Assembly: GCA_032251455.1 (NCBI GenBank)
Contig: JAVVEG010000003.1
Location: 1-64,000 of the forward strand
Length of the DNA stretch: 64,000 nt
Direction: 5' to 3'
Source of the DNA: JAVVEG01 sp032251455
Lineage (GTDB): Bacteria; Pseudomonadota; Gammaproteobacteria; Pseudomonadales; Pseudohongiellaceae
Positions 1 to 8,321 of this stretch are shown one piece after another. The notes under the pieces were generated by a model. The model searched no databases. It saw only the letters and a list, made by a program, of their open reading frames with translations, and was not told where the DNA came from. Both the position numbers and the translations under genes were made by a program. Positions within the stretch are counted from its first letter, which is position 1. The number at the start of each line of letters is the position of its first letter.

Positions 1-59
1 CGATTCGCGAAGGTGGCCGCACCGTAGGGGCTGGCGTCGTCGCCAAGATATTCGAATAA
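1..59 (+). CDS. tuf: Elongation factor Tu, C-terminal fragment
   Basis: Only the last 18 codons and the stop are inside the window. Read from base 3 they give IREGGRTVGAGVVAKIFE, which is the conserved end of EF-Tu, the GTPase that brings aminoacyl-tRNA to the ribosome. A tuf gene directly before rpsJ is the usual end of the str operon in gammaproteobacteria, so the 5' part should lie just left of base 1. Identity rests on this short tail plus the neighbourhood. Confidence 0.9.
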   Translation, partial: IREGGRTVGAGVVAKIFE

Positions 60-88
60 GCCTCTGTCAATTAGCGTGATTTGCTCTG

Positions 89-126
89 GGTCGCAATTCT
101 TTCCTTGACAGGGAGGGGTTGCGACC
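89..126. repeat. Inverted repeat around the S10 promoter -35 box
   Basis: GGTCGCAA (89-96) and TTGCGACC (119-126) are perfect 8-base inverted arms with a 22-base spacer that contains the TTGACA box. The right arm ends one base before the -10 box. There is no T-run after it, so it is not an ordinary terminator for tuf. It could be an operator or a chance palindrome. Confidence 0.5.
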
Positions 127-133
127 TTAGAAT
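105..133 (+). promoter_or_regulatory. Promoter of the S10 operon
   Basis: TTGACA (105-110) and TAGAAT (128-133) are separated by exactly 17 bases, a near-consensus sigma-70 promoter. Transcription would start near 140 and leave a leader of about 95 bases before rpsJ. The leader is AT-rich near its end and shows no obvious copy of the long E. coli L4-responsive structure. Predicted by eye only. Confidence 0.75.
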
Positions 134-234
134 CTCGCTTCCTTTTTTCAGGCTTGCAAGTCGGTTTATTGACCTGTAAAGAATATAAAAAAGTAACTAT
201 TTAATTTTAAAAAGTTTTTTGGAGTGAAGAGTAG

Positions 235-546
235 ATGCAAAATCAGCGTATCAGAATCCGGCTGAAAGCCTTTGATCATCGGCTGATCGACCAGTCTACT
301 CAAGAGATAGTGGATACGGCCAGACGTACGGGTGCCCAGGTAAAAGGCCCCATACCACTGCCGACGAATAAAGAGCGTTATACCATACTGATATCCCCGC
401 ATGTGAACAAGGATGCGCGTGATCAGTATGAAATAAGAACGCACAAGCGTTTGCTAGATATCATTGAGCCCACAGAGAAAACCGTAGATGCGCTGATGAA
501 GCTGGATCTGGCGGCTGGAGTGGAAGTGCAGATAAGCCTGGGATAA
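235..546 (+). CDS. rpsJ: Small ribosomal subunit protein uS10
   Basis: 103 residues, the normal length of S10, beginning MQNQRIRIRLKAFDHRLID. S10 sits in the 30S head and is also NusE, the partner of NusB in transcription antitermination. The ATG is preceded by GGAG at 221-224, ten bases upstream. It is the first gene of the S10 operon, followed after 80 bases by rplC. Nothing unusual is seen. Confidence 0.98.
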   Translation: MQNQRIRIRLKAFDHRLIDQSTQEIVDTARRTGAQVKGPIPLPTNKERYTILISPHVNKDARDQYEIRTHKRLLDIIEPTEKTVDALMKLDLAAGVEVQISLG

Positions 547-626
547 AACTTTCCCGCTCAGATTTTCAGTGTAATGCGACAGCAGCCATAGCGGGTTTCA
601 GCCCCGTACACGATGAGGTTAATATA

Positions 627-1280
627 ATGTCGATTGGTCTAGTCGGCCGAAAAAGCGGTATGACCCGCGTTTTCACCGAGGCAGGTATCTCTGTACCGGT
701 AACCGTGGTTGAGGTTCAGCCTAACCGGGTTACTCAGGTCAAAACTTCTGAGACTGATGGCTATTCAGCCGTTCAGGTCACCACCGGAGAGCGTAAGGCT
801 TCCCGTGTGTCCAAATCACTGGCCGGGCATTATGCCAAGGCGGGTACCGAAGCGGGTCATGGCTTGTGGGAATTTCGTGCCGAAGTGCAGGATCTTGCCG
901 AATTGACTCCTGGTGCCCAGTTGACGGTTGATCGTTTCGAAGTCGGTCAAATTGTTGATGTCACCGGAACCTCCAAAGGCAAGGGCTTCGCGGGCAGCAT
1001 CAAGCGCCATAATTTCCGCATGCAGGATGCCACTCATGGTAACTCTCTGTCGCATCGCGCTCCTGGCTCCATAGGTCAGTGCCAGACGCCAGGTCGTGTA
1101 TGGAAAGGCAAGAAAATGGCGGGTCATCTGGGTAATGTGCAGGTCACCACACAAGGGCTGGAAATTGTCCGGGTTGATGCTGAAAACAATCTGTTGCTGG
1201 TCAAGGGCGCCGTTCCTGGCGCTACCGGAAGCAGTGTGATTGTTCGGCCTACCATCAAGTCTGCTGGTCCCAGGGGGTAA
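627..1280 (+). CDS. rplC: Large ribosomal subunit protein uL3
   Basis: 217 residues starting MSIGLVGRKSGMTRVF, matching L3, an early-binding 50S protein whose central loop reaches the peptidyl transferase centre. The glycine- and histidine-rich loop with THGNSLSHRAPGSIGQ, where the methylated glutamine of L3 lies, is present around residues 137-152. It is followed after three bases by rplD, so the two are tightly coupled. Confidence 0.98.
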   Translation: MSIGLVGRKSGMTRVFTEAGISVPVTVVEVQPNRVTQVKTSETDGYSAVQVTTGERKASRVSKSLAGHYAKAGTEAGHGLWEFRAEVQDLAELTPGAQLTVDRFEVGQIVDVTGTSKGKGFAGSIKRHNFRMQDATHGNSLSHRAPGSIGQCQTPGRVWKGKKMAGHLGNVQVTTQGLEIVRVDAENNLLLVKGAVPGATGSSVIVRPTIKSAGPRG

Positions 1281-1283
1281 GCA

Positions 1284-1904
1284 ATGGAATTAAGTGTTGC
1301 AAAGCCTGGCAAGCAGTCAGGCACAAAGAAAATATCAATCTCTGATGAAGCATTTGGGCGTGAGTTCAATGAAGCATTGGTGCATCAGACTGTGGTTACC
1401 TATCTGGCCGGTGCGCGACAGGGAACTGTCAAGCAAAAGACCCGTTCCGAAGTCAGTGGTGGCGGCCGCAAGCCGTGGCGGCAGAAAGGCACAGGTCGTG
1501 CTCGTGCCGGTACCATTCGCAGTCCTATCTGGCGCAGTGGTGGTGTTACCTTTGCGGCACGGCCACAGGATCACAGCAAGAAGCTGAACAAGAAGATGTA
1601 TCGTGGTGCCATGCGCTGCATTCTGTCCGAACTGATCCGCCAGGGCCGTCTGTTGGTGGTCGATGATTTTGTGGTCGACTCCCACAAGACCAAGGCGCTG
1701 GTAAGCAAACTCAATGAATTTTCTCTGAGCAATGTATTGATCGTTGCCGATGAGATTGCAGAAAACCTGTATCTGGCTGCGCGCAACCTGCATAAGGTCG
1801 ACGTGCTGGATGCGGCAGGTCTGGACCCGGTAAGTCTTATCGGTTTCGAGAAGGTATTGATGACAGTGCCTGCGCTGAAAAAAGTTGAGGAGATGTTGTC
1901 ATGA
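1284..1904 (+). CDS. rplD: Large ribosomal subunit protein uL4
   Basis: 206 residues with the L4 loop motif GGGRKPWRQKGTGRARAGTIRSP near residues 60-80, the extension that lines the peptide exit tunnel. In E. coli, L4 also represses its own operon through the S10 leader. The leader here is shorter and that control is not evident from sequence. The stop overlaps the start of rplW by four bases (ATGA), which suggests translational coupling. Confidence 0.98.
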   Translation: MELSVAKPGKQSGTKKISISDEAFGREFNEALVHQTVVTYLAGARQGTVKQKTRSEVSGGGRKPWRQKGTGRARAGTIRSPIWRSGGVTFAARPQDHSKKLNKKMYRGAMRCILSELIRQGRLLVVDDFVVDSHKTKALVSKLNEFSLSNVLIVADEIAENLYLAARNLHKVDVLDAAGLDPVSLIGFEKVLMTVPALKKVEEMLS

Positions 1905-2200
1905 ATCAGGCCAGGCTGTATTCGATTATCCTCGGGCCGCATGTGTCCGAGAAAACAACCAATATGAGTGACCGGCATAATCAGGTTGCTTTCAAGGTTG
2001 CCACCGATGCCACCCGTATTGAAATCAAGGAGGCTGTTGAAAAGCTGTTCAATGTCTCCGTTGAGGATTTGCAGGTGTTGAACGTCAAGGGTAAAACCAA
2101 GCGCACGGCTCGCGGTAAAATTCGTAGCAAATCAAATTGGAAAAAAGCTTATGTCAAACTGCAGCAAGGTCAGGAAATTGACTTTGTTGGCTTGGCGTAA
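1901..2200 (+). CDS. rplW: Large ribosomal subunit protein uL23
   Basis: 99 residues, typical for L23, which sits at the tunnel exit and forms the docking site for trigger factor and SRP. The segment HVSEKTTNMSD followed by VAFKVATDATRIEIKEAVEKLF near the N-terminus is diagnostic. The ATG overlaps the rplD stop by four bases. Confidence 0.98.
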   Translation: MNQARLYSIILGPHVSEKTTNMSDRHNQVAFKVATDATRIEIKEAVEKLFNVSVEDLQVLNVKGKTKRTARGKIRSKSNWKKAYVKLQQGQEIDFVGLA

Positions 2201-2215
2201 GAGAGGGTAGCGGTT

Positions 2216-3046
2216 ATGGCAGTTGTTAAATGTAAACCTACATCGCCTGGTCGCAGGTTCGTGGTCAAGATTGTCAACCCCGAGTTGCACAAGGGTGAAC
2301 CACATGCTGCGCTCGTCGCCACCAAGTCAAAGACTGGCGGGCGCAACAACATGGGCCGTATTACCCGTCGGCATGCGGGTGGTGGTCACAAGCAGAAATA
2401 CAGAATAATCGATTTCCGTCGCAATAAGGACGGTATCGATGCCAAGGTTGAGCGTCTGGAATATGATCCCAATCGCACTGCCAACATTGCCCTGCTGTTG
2501 TACGCAGATGGCGAGCGTCGCTACATCATTGCTCCTGCCAAGGTATCAGCAGGCGATGTGCTGGTATCCGGCGAGCAGGCTGCCATCAAGACCGGCAACA
2601 CTCTCCCTTTGCGCAATATTCCGCTGGGTAGTACGGTGCACTGTATCGAGATGAAACCTGGCAAGGGTGCGCAAATCGCGCGCAGTGCCGGTGCGTCGGC
2701 CCAACTGGTTGCACGTGAAGGCAATTATGCGACCCTGCGCCTGCGCTCAGGGGAGATGCGCAAGATTCTGGTGGATTGTCGTGCCACCTTGGGCGAGGTC
2801 TCCAATTCCGAGCACAATCTGCGCTCGCTCGGCAAAGCCGGTGCAGTGCGCTGGCGTGGTATTCGGCCTACCGTGCGCGGTGTGGCGATGAACCCGGTAG
2901 ATCACCCGCATGGCGGTGGCGAAGGACGTACCTCAGGTGGTCGTCATCCGGTGACGCCATGGGGACAGCCGACCAAGGGCTACAAGACCAGAACCAACAA
3001 GCGAACCACCAAAATGATTGTTCGCCGCAGAAATGCCAGCCGCTAA
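2216..3046 (+). CDS. rplB: Large ribosomal subunit protein uL2
   Basis: 276 residues starting MAVVKCKPTSPGRRFVVK. L2 is essential for subunit association and peptidyl transferase assembly. The conserved C-terminal region MNPVDHPHGGGEGRTSGGRHPVTPWG is intact, including the histidine of PVDHPHGGG implicated in peptidyl transfer. It is 15 bases after rplW and 25 before rpsS. Confidence 0.98.
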   Translation: MAVVKCKPTSPGRRFVVKIVNPELHKGEPHAALVATKSKTGGRNNMGRITRRHAGGGHKQKYRIIDFRRNKDGIDAKVERLEYDPNRTANIALLLYADGERRYIIAPAKVSAGDVLVSGEQAAIKTGNTLPLRNIPLGSTVHCIEMKPGKGAQIARSAGASAQLVAREGNYATLRLRSGEMRKILVDCRATLGEVSNSEHNLRSLGKAGAVRWRGIRPTVRGVAMNPVDHPHGGGEGRTSGGRHPVTPWGQPTKGYKTRTNKRTTKMIVRRRNASR

Positions 3047-3071
3047 GGGCTGAGACTAGAGGATAATTATA

Positions 3072-3347
3072 GTGCCACGATCACTGAAAAAAGGTCCATT
3101 TATTGACCTGCACTTGATGAAAAAAGTGCAAACAGCCTCGGAGACCAACGACAAGCGTCCTATTAAGACCTGGTCGCGTCGCTCCATGGTTTCTCCGGAT
3201 ATGATTGGATTGACCATCGCTGTCCACAACGGGCGCCAGCATGTTCCTGTATTCGTTTCTGAAGATATGGTCGGTCACAAACTGGGTGAGTTTTCAATGA
3301 CCCGCACTTATCGTGGCCATGCGGCTGACAAGAAAGCCAAGCGCTAA
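3072..3347 (+). CDS. rpsS: Small ribosomal subunit protein uS19
   Basis: 91 residues starting PRSLKKGPFIDLHL after the initiator. The start codon is GTG, with AGAGGA upstream at 3057-3062. S19 binds the head of the 30S subunit with S13 and contacts the A-site finger. The motif KTWSRRSMVSPDMIGLTIAVHNG is typical. Placement between rplB and rplV is canonical. Confidence 0.97.
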   Translation: MPRSLKKGPFIDLHLMKKVQTASETNDKRPIKTWSRRSMVSPDMIGLTIAVHNGRQHVPVFVSEDMVGHKLGEFSMTRTYRGHAADKKAKR

Positions 3348-3364
3348 CAGACGGGGATATAGAG

Positions 3365-3697
3365 ATGGAAGTGGTAGCAAAATTAAAGGGCGCCAGGCTC
3401 TCTGCCCAGAAGGCGAGGCTGGTGGCTGATCAGATTCGCGGCATGGCTGTTGAAGAAGCGCTGCAGGTGTTGAGTTTCAGTCCCAAAAAAGGGGCTGACA
3501 TCATCAAGAAGGTGCTGGATTCCGCGATTGCCAACGCCGAGCACAACGAAGGTGCTGACGTGGATGAGTTGAAGGTATCAACGATCTTTGTTGATGAAGC
3601 GATGACGATGAAGCGCATCCGTCCGCGGGCCAAAGGTCGTGCCGACAGGATATTCAAGCGTTCATGCCACATTACTCTCAAAGTAGCCGATAAGTAG
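3365..3697 (+). CDS. rplV: Large ribosomal subunit protein uL22
   Basis: 110 residues. L22 lines the peptide tunnel through a long beta hairpin, here the segment DEAMTMKRIRPRAKGRADRI near the C-terminus, a region where macrolide resistance changes are known in the family. No deletion is visible in the hairpin. rpsC follows after nine bases. Confidence 0.98.
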   Translation: MEVVAKLKGARLSAQKARLVADQIRGMAVEEALQVLSFSPKKGADIIKKVLDSAIANAEHNEGADVDELKVSTIFVDEAMTMKRIRPRAKGRADRIFKRSCHITLKVADK

Positions 3698-3706
3698 GAG
3701 ATTGGG

Positions 3707-4375
3707 ATGGGTCAGAAAGTACATCCAACCGGAATTCGGCTTGGTATAGTCAAGAAACACACGTCAGTCTGGTTTGCTGAACGTAAGAATTATGCTGAGC
3801 ATTTGCTGGTTGACCTGCAGGTGCGGGAACTCATCAGAAAGCGTCTTGCTGCTGCTTCGGTTTCTCGTGTCGAGATTGAACGTCCTGCGCAGACAGCACG
3901 CATCACTATTTTCACTGCGCGCCCGGGCATTGTCATCGGCAAGAAAGGTGAAGATGTGGAAGTGCTGAGAAAGGAGCTTGCCATCAAGATGGGTGTGCCT
4001 GTGCACATCAACATCGAAGAAATACGCAAGCCCGATCTGGATGCCCAGTTGGTGGCAGACAGTGTTGCCCAGCAGCTGGAACGACGGGTCATGTTTCGCC
4101 GCGCCATGAAGCGTGTTGTGCAAAATGCCATGCGCCAGGGTGCTGAAGGGATCAAGGTGCAGGTGGGTGGCCGTCTGGGCGGTGCCGAGATTGCGCGTAC
4201 CGAATGGTATCGTGAAGGCCGGGTACCCTTGCATACATTGCGAGCGGATATCGATTACGCAACCTCTGAGGCAAGCACGACCTATGGTTTGATAGGCGTC
4301 AAGGTGTGGATCTTCAAGGGAGAAGTTCTCAATCTTCATGAAGCCGTTGTGGCGCCACAGAAAACGTCCAAGTAG
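3707..4375 (+). CDS. rpsC: Small ribosomal subunit protein uS3
   Basis: 222 residues starting MGQKVHPTGIRLGIVKKH, as in S3. A KH type 2 RNA-binding segment (VIGKKGEDVEVLRKEL, about residues 75-90) and the C-terminal domain with GRLGGAEIARTEWYREGRVPLH are present. S3 shapes the mRNA entry channel and contributes to ribosomal helicase activity. It is followed by rplP after 11 bases. Confidence 0.98.
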   Translation: MGQKVHPTGIRLGIVKKHTSVWFAERKNYAEHLLVDLQVRELIRKRLAAASVSRVEIERPAQTARITIFTARPGIVIGKKGEDVEVLRKELAIKMGVPVHINIEEIRKPDLDAQLVADSVAQQLERRVMFRRAMKRVVQNAMRQGAEGIKVQVGGRLGGAEIARTEWYREGRVPLHTLRADIDYATSEASTTYGLIGVKVWIFKGEVLNLHEAVVAPQKTSK

Positions 4376-4386
4376 AGGTAGGCTCG

Positions 4387-4800
4387 ATGTTACAACCTAA
4401 GCGTACAAAATTTCGCAAGATGATGAAGGGCCGTAACCGCGGCCTGTCTCATCGCGGCAGCAATGTGGATTTTGGTGAATTTGGTCTGAAGGCCATGTCG
4501 CGTGGCCGGCTGACTGCCCGTCAGATCGAGGCTGCACGACGTGCCATGACCCGTCACGTCAAGCGAGGTGGGAAAATCTGGATTCGTGTGTTCCCGGACA
4601 AGCCGATTACCCAAAAACCGCTGGAAGTGCGTCAGGGCAAGGGCAAGGGCAGTGTTGAATACTGGGTTGCCTTGATTCAGCCAGGCCGTGTGATGTTTGA
4701 AATCGAGGGCGTGGAAGAATCACTGGCCAGAGAAGCATTTCAACTTGCTGCAGCCAAGCTGCCCTTTGAAACCTCATTTGTTAAACGGACGGTAATGTAA
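4387..4800 (+). CDS. rplP: Large ribosomal subunit protein uL16
   Basis: 137 residues starting MLQPKRTKFRKMMKGRNRG, the L16 signature. L16 helps shape the A-site tRNA-binding region of the 50S subunit. The arginine in GGKIWIRVFPDKPITQKPLE, hydroxylated in some bacteria, is conserved. The last base of the TAA stop is the first base of the rpmC ATG. Confidence 0.98.
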   Translation: MLQPKRTKFRKMMKGRNRGLSHRGSNVDFGEFGLKAMSRGRLTARQIEAARRAMTRHVKRGGKIWIRVFPDKPITQKPLEVRQGKGKGSVEYWVALIQPGRVMFEIEGVEESLAREAFQLAAAKLPFETSFVKRTVM

Positions 4801-4997
4801 TGAAAGCAAGTGAATTGCGGGACAAATCCGTTGCTGAGCTGAACGAGCAGTTGAATGCCCTGTACAAGGATCAGTTCAACTACCGGATTCAGAAAAATAC
4901 CGGGCAGCTGGGTCAGGTGCATTTGGTCGCCGCGGTGAAAAGAGATATCGCCCGGGTCAAAACCCTTATTACTGAAAAGCAGAGCAGTGGATCCTAA
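4800..4997 (+). CDS. rpmC: Large ribosomal subunit protein uL29
   Basis: 65 residues, the normal short helical hairpin of L29, starting MKASELRDKSVAELNEQL. It lies next to L23 at the tunnel exit and helps form the SRP and trigger factor docking site. It overlaps rplP by one base and is followed by rpsQ two bases later. Confidence 0.97.
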   Translation: MKASELRDKSVAELNEQLNALYKDQFNYRIQKNTGQLGQVHLVAAVKRDIARVKTLITEKQSSGS

Positions 4998-4999
4998 TT

Positions 5000-5278
5000 A
5001 TGTCGACCAATGAAAGCAAAGTCGAAAAGATCGGACGTACGGTGTCGGGCCGGGTTCTCAGCGCAAAAATGGACAAGTCCATTGTCGTGTTGATCGAGCG
5101 AAAAGTGAAACACCCTGTGTACGGAAAATATATTACGCGTTCATCCAAAGTGCATGCCCATGACGGCAACAATGAGTGTCGTGAGGGTGATAGCGTGACG
5201 GTCAGGGAAGTGCGTCCAATTTCAAGGACAAAAACCTGGAAACTGGTCTCCATCGATGAGCGTGCCACACAGATTTAA
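5000..5278 (+). CDS. rpsQ: Small ribosomal subunit protein uS17
   Basis: 92 residues, slightly longer than E. coli S17 because of the N-terminus MSTNESKVEKIGRT. The OB-fold core GRVLSAKMDKSIVVLIERKVKHPVYGKYI is typical. S17 binds 16S rRNA helices 7 and 11 early in assembly. It is the last gene of the S10 group and an 84-base gap separates it from rplN. Confidence 0.97.
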   Translation: MSTNESKVEKIGRTVSGRVLSAKMDKSIVVLIERKVKHPVYGKYITRSSKVHAHDGNNECREGDSVTVREVRPISRTKTWKLVSIDERATQI

Positions 5279-5362
5279 GCAACAAGCATTTTCGTCAAGT
5301 AGCTGGCCATTGGCCATTGCCGTGTCGAAACGGTAATTACAGAGAAGGTTCGGAGAGAATCG

Positions 5363-5731
5363 ATGATTCAAGTACAGTCATACCTGGATGTGGCAGACAA
5401 TAGTGGCGCCAAGCGGGTCATGTGTATCAAGGTGCTGGGCGGTTCACATCGTCGCTATGCCCGTATTGGTGACGTCATCAAGGTGACCGTCAAGGAAGCG
5501 ATTCCGCGAGGCAAGGTCAAGAAGGGCCAGGTATTGTCAGCACTGGTGGTGCGCACCAAGAAAGGGGTTCGCCGTGGCGATGGTTCGTTGATCAAGTTCG
5601 ACGACAATGCGGCGATTCTGCTGAACAATCAGCAGGCACCCATAGGCACTCGTGTATTTGGACCGGTTACGCGTGAACTGAGATCTGAGAAATTCATGCG
5701 AATCATTTCACTTGCACCTGAAGTGCTATAG
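5363..5731 (+). CDS. rplN: Large ribosomal subunit protein uL14
   Basis: 122 residues starting MIQVQSYLDVADNSGAKRVMCI, matching L14, which forms intersubunit bridges with 16S rRNA and is the docking site of the silencing factor RsfS. It is the first gene of the spc group. GAGAGA just before the ATG provides a moderate ribosome binding site. Confidence 0.98.
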   Translation: MIQVQSYLDVADNSGAKRVMCIKVLGGSHRRYARIGDVIKVTVKEAIPRGKVKKGQVLSALVVRTKKGVRRGDGSLIKFDDNAAILLNNQQAPIGTRVFGPVTRELRSEKFMRIISLAPEVL

Positions 5732-5752
5732 AAAAGTTTGAGGCCGCGGATT

Positions 5753-6067
5753 ATGCGTAAAATTAAATGTAACGACGAAGTGATTGTCATTGCCGGCAAG
5801 GACAAGGGTAAGCGGGGAACCGTTTCCCGGCTTGTTGGCGAGAACAGGCTGATTGTATCCGGCATTAATATTGTGAAACGTCACACCAAGCCAAACCCGA
5901 ATATCGGTCAGGCGGGTGGCATTGTGGAAAAGGAAGCTGCCATTGACGTATCCAACGTAGCCATTTTCAATCCGCAATCAAGCAAGGCCGACCGTGTTGG
6001 CTTCAAGATTCTGGAAGATGGCAAAAAGAAGCGCATTTTCAAATCCAATAACCAAGAAATCGATTAA
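5753..6067 (+). CDS. rplX: Large ribosomal subunit protein uL24
   Basis: 104 residues from the ATG at 5753 (MRKIKCNDEVIVIAGKDKGKRG). An in-frame TTG at 5738 would add five residues not found in the family, so I take the ATG. L24 starts 50S assembly by binding domain I of 23S rRNA through its KOW motif, here VIVIAGKDKGKRGTV. Confidence 0.96.
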   Translation: MRKIKCNDEVIVIAGKDKGKRGTVSRLVGENRLIVSGINIVKRHTKPNPNIGQAGGIVEKEAAIDVSNVAIFNPQSSKADRVGFKILEDGKKKRIFKSNNQEID

Positions 6068-6085
6068 CGGAACCAGGTTGCCAAA

Positions 6086-6655
6086 ATGGCTCAGATGAAA
6101 CAGTTTTACAAAAAAGAAGTGATTCCGGCTCTGACCAAGCAGTTTGGATACGATAACCCCATGCGCGTCCCGAAAGTGACCAAGGTGGTCCTGAATATGG
6201 GCGTTGGTGAGGCTGTCGGTGACAAGAAACTGCTGGATAATGCGGTGGCAGAACTCACTATGATCAGTGGTCAGAAACCAGTGATCACCAAGGCGCGCAA
6301 ATCCATTGCGGGTTTCAAGATTCGTGCTGGCTGGCCCATTGGTTGCAAGGTGACCTTGCGAGGCGAGCGCATGTATGAGTTTCTTGAGCGTCTGGTTGGC
6401 ATTGCCATCCCACGTATTCGTGACTTCCGGGGGTTGAGCCCCAAGTCTTTTGATGGCCGTGGCAATTTTGCAATGGGCGTGTCCGAACAGATCATTTTCC
6501 CTGAAATTGAATACGACAAGATCGATAAGATGCGGGGGCTGGATATTACGATTACAACCACAGCACAAAGTGACGATGAAGGCAGAGCACTGCTTGCCGC
6601 CTTGCGCTTCCCGTTCAAATCGACCCCTGTGAAAACAGAAGTCAAGGAGTCCTGA
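6086..6655 (+). CDS. rplE: Large ribosomal subunit protein uL5
   Basis: 189 residues with the L5 blocks PKVTKVVLNMGVGEA and PVITKARKSIAGFKIR. L5 binds 5S rRNA and contacts the P-site tRNA and S13. It is about ten residues longer than the E. coli protein, partly through the C-terminal tail STPVKTEVKES. rpsN follows after two bases. Confidence 0.98.
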   Translation: MAQMKQFYKKEVIPALTKQFGYDNPMRVPKVTKVVLNMGVGEAVGDKKLLDNAVAELTMISGQKPVITKARKSIAGFKIRAGWPIGCKVTLRGERMYEFLERLVGIAIPRIRDFRGLSPKSFDGRGNFAMGVSEQIIFPEIEYDKIDKMRGLDITITTTAQSDDEGRALLAALRFPFKSTPVKTEVKES

Positions 6656-6657
6656 TT

Positions 6658-6963
6658 ATGGCCAAGACCTCAATGGTAGCGCGTGAAGCGAAGCGTACCC
6701 GTACAGTCGCCAAATTTGCAGCAAAGAGAGCCGCGCTGAAGGCAGTGATCAGCAGTTCCAGTGCCAGCGATGACGAGAAGTGGGAAGCGCAGATAAAACT
6801 GCAGAAAATGCCTCGCGATGCCAGCCCGGTCAGACAGGTACGGCGTTGTCAGATCACTGGTCGACCGCATGGTGTATATCGCAAATTCGGCATGTGCCGG
6901 CATAAGCTGCGTGAAGCGGCGATGCGTGGAGATGTTCCCGGATTGACTAAAGCAAGCTGGTAA
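6658..6963 (+). CDS. rpsN: Small ribosomal subunit protein uS14, zinc-free type
   Basis: 101 residues, the long form of S14 without the CxxC...CxxC zinc motif. The C-terminal block TGRPHGVYRKFGMCRHKLREAAMRG is typical of the 30S head protein. RpmJ at 10950 keeps its zinc ligands, so only S14 of this region is of the zinc-independent kind. Confidence 0.97.
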   Translation: MAKTSMVAREAKRTRTVAKFAAKRAALKAVISSSSASDDEKWEAQIKLQKMPRDASPVRQVRRCQITGRPHGVYRKFGMCRHKLREAAMRGDVPGLTKASW

Positions 6964-6979
6964 GCTGGAGCGAATTTAA

Positions 6980-7375
6980 ATGAGTATGTCAGACCCTATT
7001 GCAGATCTGTTGACGCGGATCAGAAATGCCCAACAGGCGCAGTTGCCTCAGGTCGTACTGCCTTCCTCGAAGGTCAAGCAGGCAATTTGCGATGTGCTGA
7101 AGGAAGAAGGCTATATCACTTCCTATACAGTCAATACAGAGGGCGCCAAAAGCTCACTTGCCATCGAACTGAAATATTTTCAGGGCAAGCCGGTAATCGA
7201 AGAGATAATCAGGTCCAGCCGTCCTGGTCGTCGACTCTATAAGGGCAAGGATGAACTGCCCAAAAATCGAGAAGGGCTGGGTGTGGTCATTGTATCGACC
7301 AACCAGGGTTTGATGACTGATAAGCAGGCCCGCGCCGCCGGTATTGGCGGGGAAGTATTGTGTACAGTTTTCTGA
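6980..7375 (+). CDS. rpsH: Small ribosomal subunit protein uS8
   Basis: 131 residues starting MSMSDPIADLLTRIRNAQ. S8 binds the central domain of 16S rRNA and, in E. coli, represses the spc operon by binding mRNA near rplE. The conserved C-terminal STNQGLMTDKQARAAGIGGEVLCTVF is intact. Confidence 0.98.
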   Translation: MSMSDPIADLLTRIRNAQQAQLPQVVLPSSKVKQAICDVLKEEGYITSYTVNTEGAKSSLAIELKYFQGKPVIEEIIRSSRPGRRLYKGKDELPKNREGLGVVIVSTNQGLMTDKQARAAGIGGEVLCTVF

Positions 7376-7413
7376 TGCACCAATTCTGAATAATCATCAG
7401 GTAGAGCAAGACT

Positions 7414-7947
7414 ATGTCCAGAGTAGCAAAAAACCCGGTACAGCTGCCCAAAGGGGTTGAAGCAACCCTTTCCGGTACCGAGTTTGCCGTCAAAGGCAAC
7501 AAAGGCAACTTAAGTTTGGCATTGAACAATGCCATCACCGTTGTTCAGGAAGGTGATTTGCTGCAAGTGGCAGCAAAGGAAGCATCCAGAGAGGCTATCG
7601 CCCTGTCTGGAACCTTTCGGGCCTTGATCAATAATATGGTGATTGGCGTCAGCCAGGGTTTTCAGAAAAAACTGTTGTTGCAGGGTGTGGGTTATCGTGC
7701 CAAGGCACAGGGTAACAGTTTGAATCTGACCCTGGGATACTCTCATCCCATCGATTTTGATTTACCCAAGGGCGTTTCTGCTGAGACACCAAGCCAGACA
7801 GAAATTGTAATCTCTGGCGCAGACAAGCAGCAGGTTGGCGAAGTGGCCGCGAAAATTCGTGAATTTCGTCCACCCGAGCCCTATAAAGGCAAAGGTATTC
7901 GCTATGCTGATGAAAATGTGTACAGAAAAGAAGCGAAGAAGAAATAG
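7414..7947 (+). CDS. rplF: Large ribosomal subunit protein uL6
   Basis: 177 residues with the duplicated L6 fold and the conserved C-terminal block REFRPPEPYKGKGIRYADE. L6 lies near the sarcin-ricin loop at the GTPase centre. It follows rpsH after 38 bases and precedes rplR by 11. Confidence 0.98.
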   Translation: MSRVAKNPVQLPKGVEATLSGTEFAVKGNKGNLSLALNNAITVVQEGDLLQVAAKEASREAIALSGTFRALINNMVIGVSQGFQKKLLLQGVGYRAKAQGNSLNLTLGYSHPIDFDLPKGVSAETPSQTEIVISGADKQQVGEVAAKIREFRPPEPYKGKGIRYADENVYRKEAKKK

Positions 7948-7958
7948 GGCTTAAGATT

Positions 7959-8309
7959 ATGAATGTCAAGAAACAGGCTCGACTGCGTCGTGCACGAAAA
8001 ACCAGAGCGAAAATCAGTCAGTTGAATGTCAATCGACTGTGTGTATTCCGTACGCCGCGACATATTTATGCACAAATCATAGCACCCAGCGGTGATACGG
8101 TTCTGGCCAGCGCATCCACGCTCGACCAGAGCCTGAAGGGAACTGCCACAGGCAATAAAGAGGCTGCTGGCAAGATTGGTGCCCTGATTGCAGAGCGTGC
8201 GAAAGCTGCCGGTATCAGCAAGGTGGCGTTCGATCGTTCAGGTTATAACTACCATGGCCGCGTCAAGGCCCTGGCTGATGCCGCACGTGAAGGCGGTCTG
8301 GAATTTTAA
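7959..8309 (+). CDS. rplR: Large ribosomal subunit protein uL18
   Basis: 116 residues starting MNVKKQARLRRARKTRAKI, the basic tail that binds 5S rRNA, followed by the L18 core ending FDRSGYNYHGRVKALADAAREGGLEF. It forms the 5S rRNP with L5. Length and position in the operon are canonical. Confidence 0.98.
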   Translation: MNVKKQARLRRARKTRAKISQLNVNRLCVFRTPRHIYAQIIAPSGDTVLASASTLDQSLKGTATGNKEAAGKIGALIAERAKAAGISKVAFDRSGYNYHGRVKALADAAREGGLEF

Positions 8310-8321
8310 GGGTATCGATCT

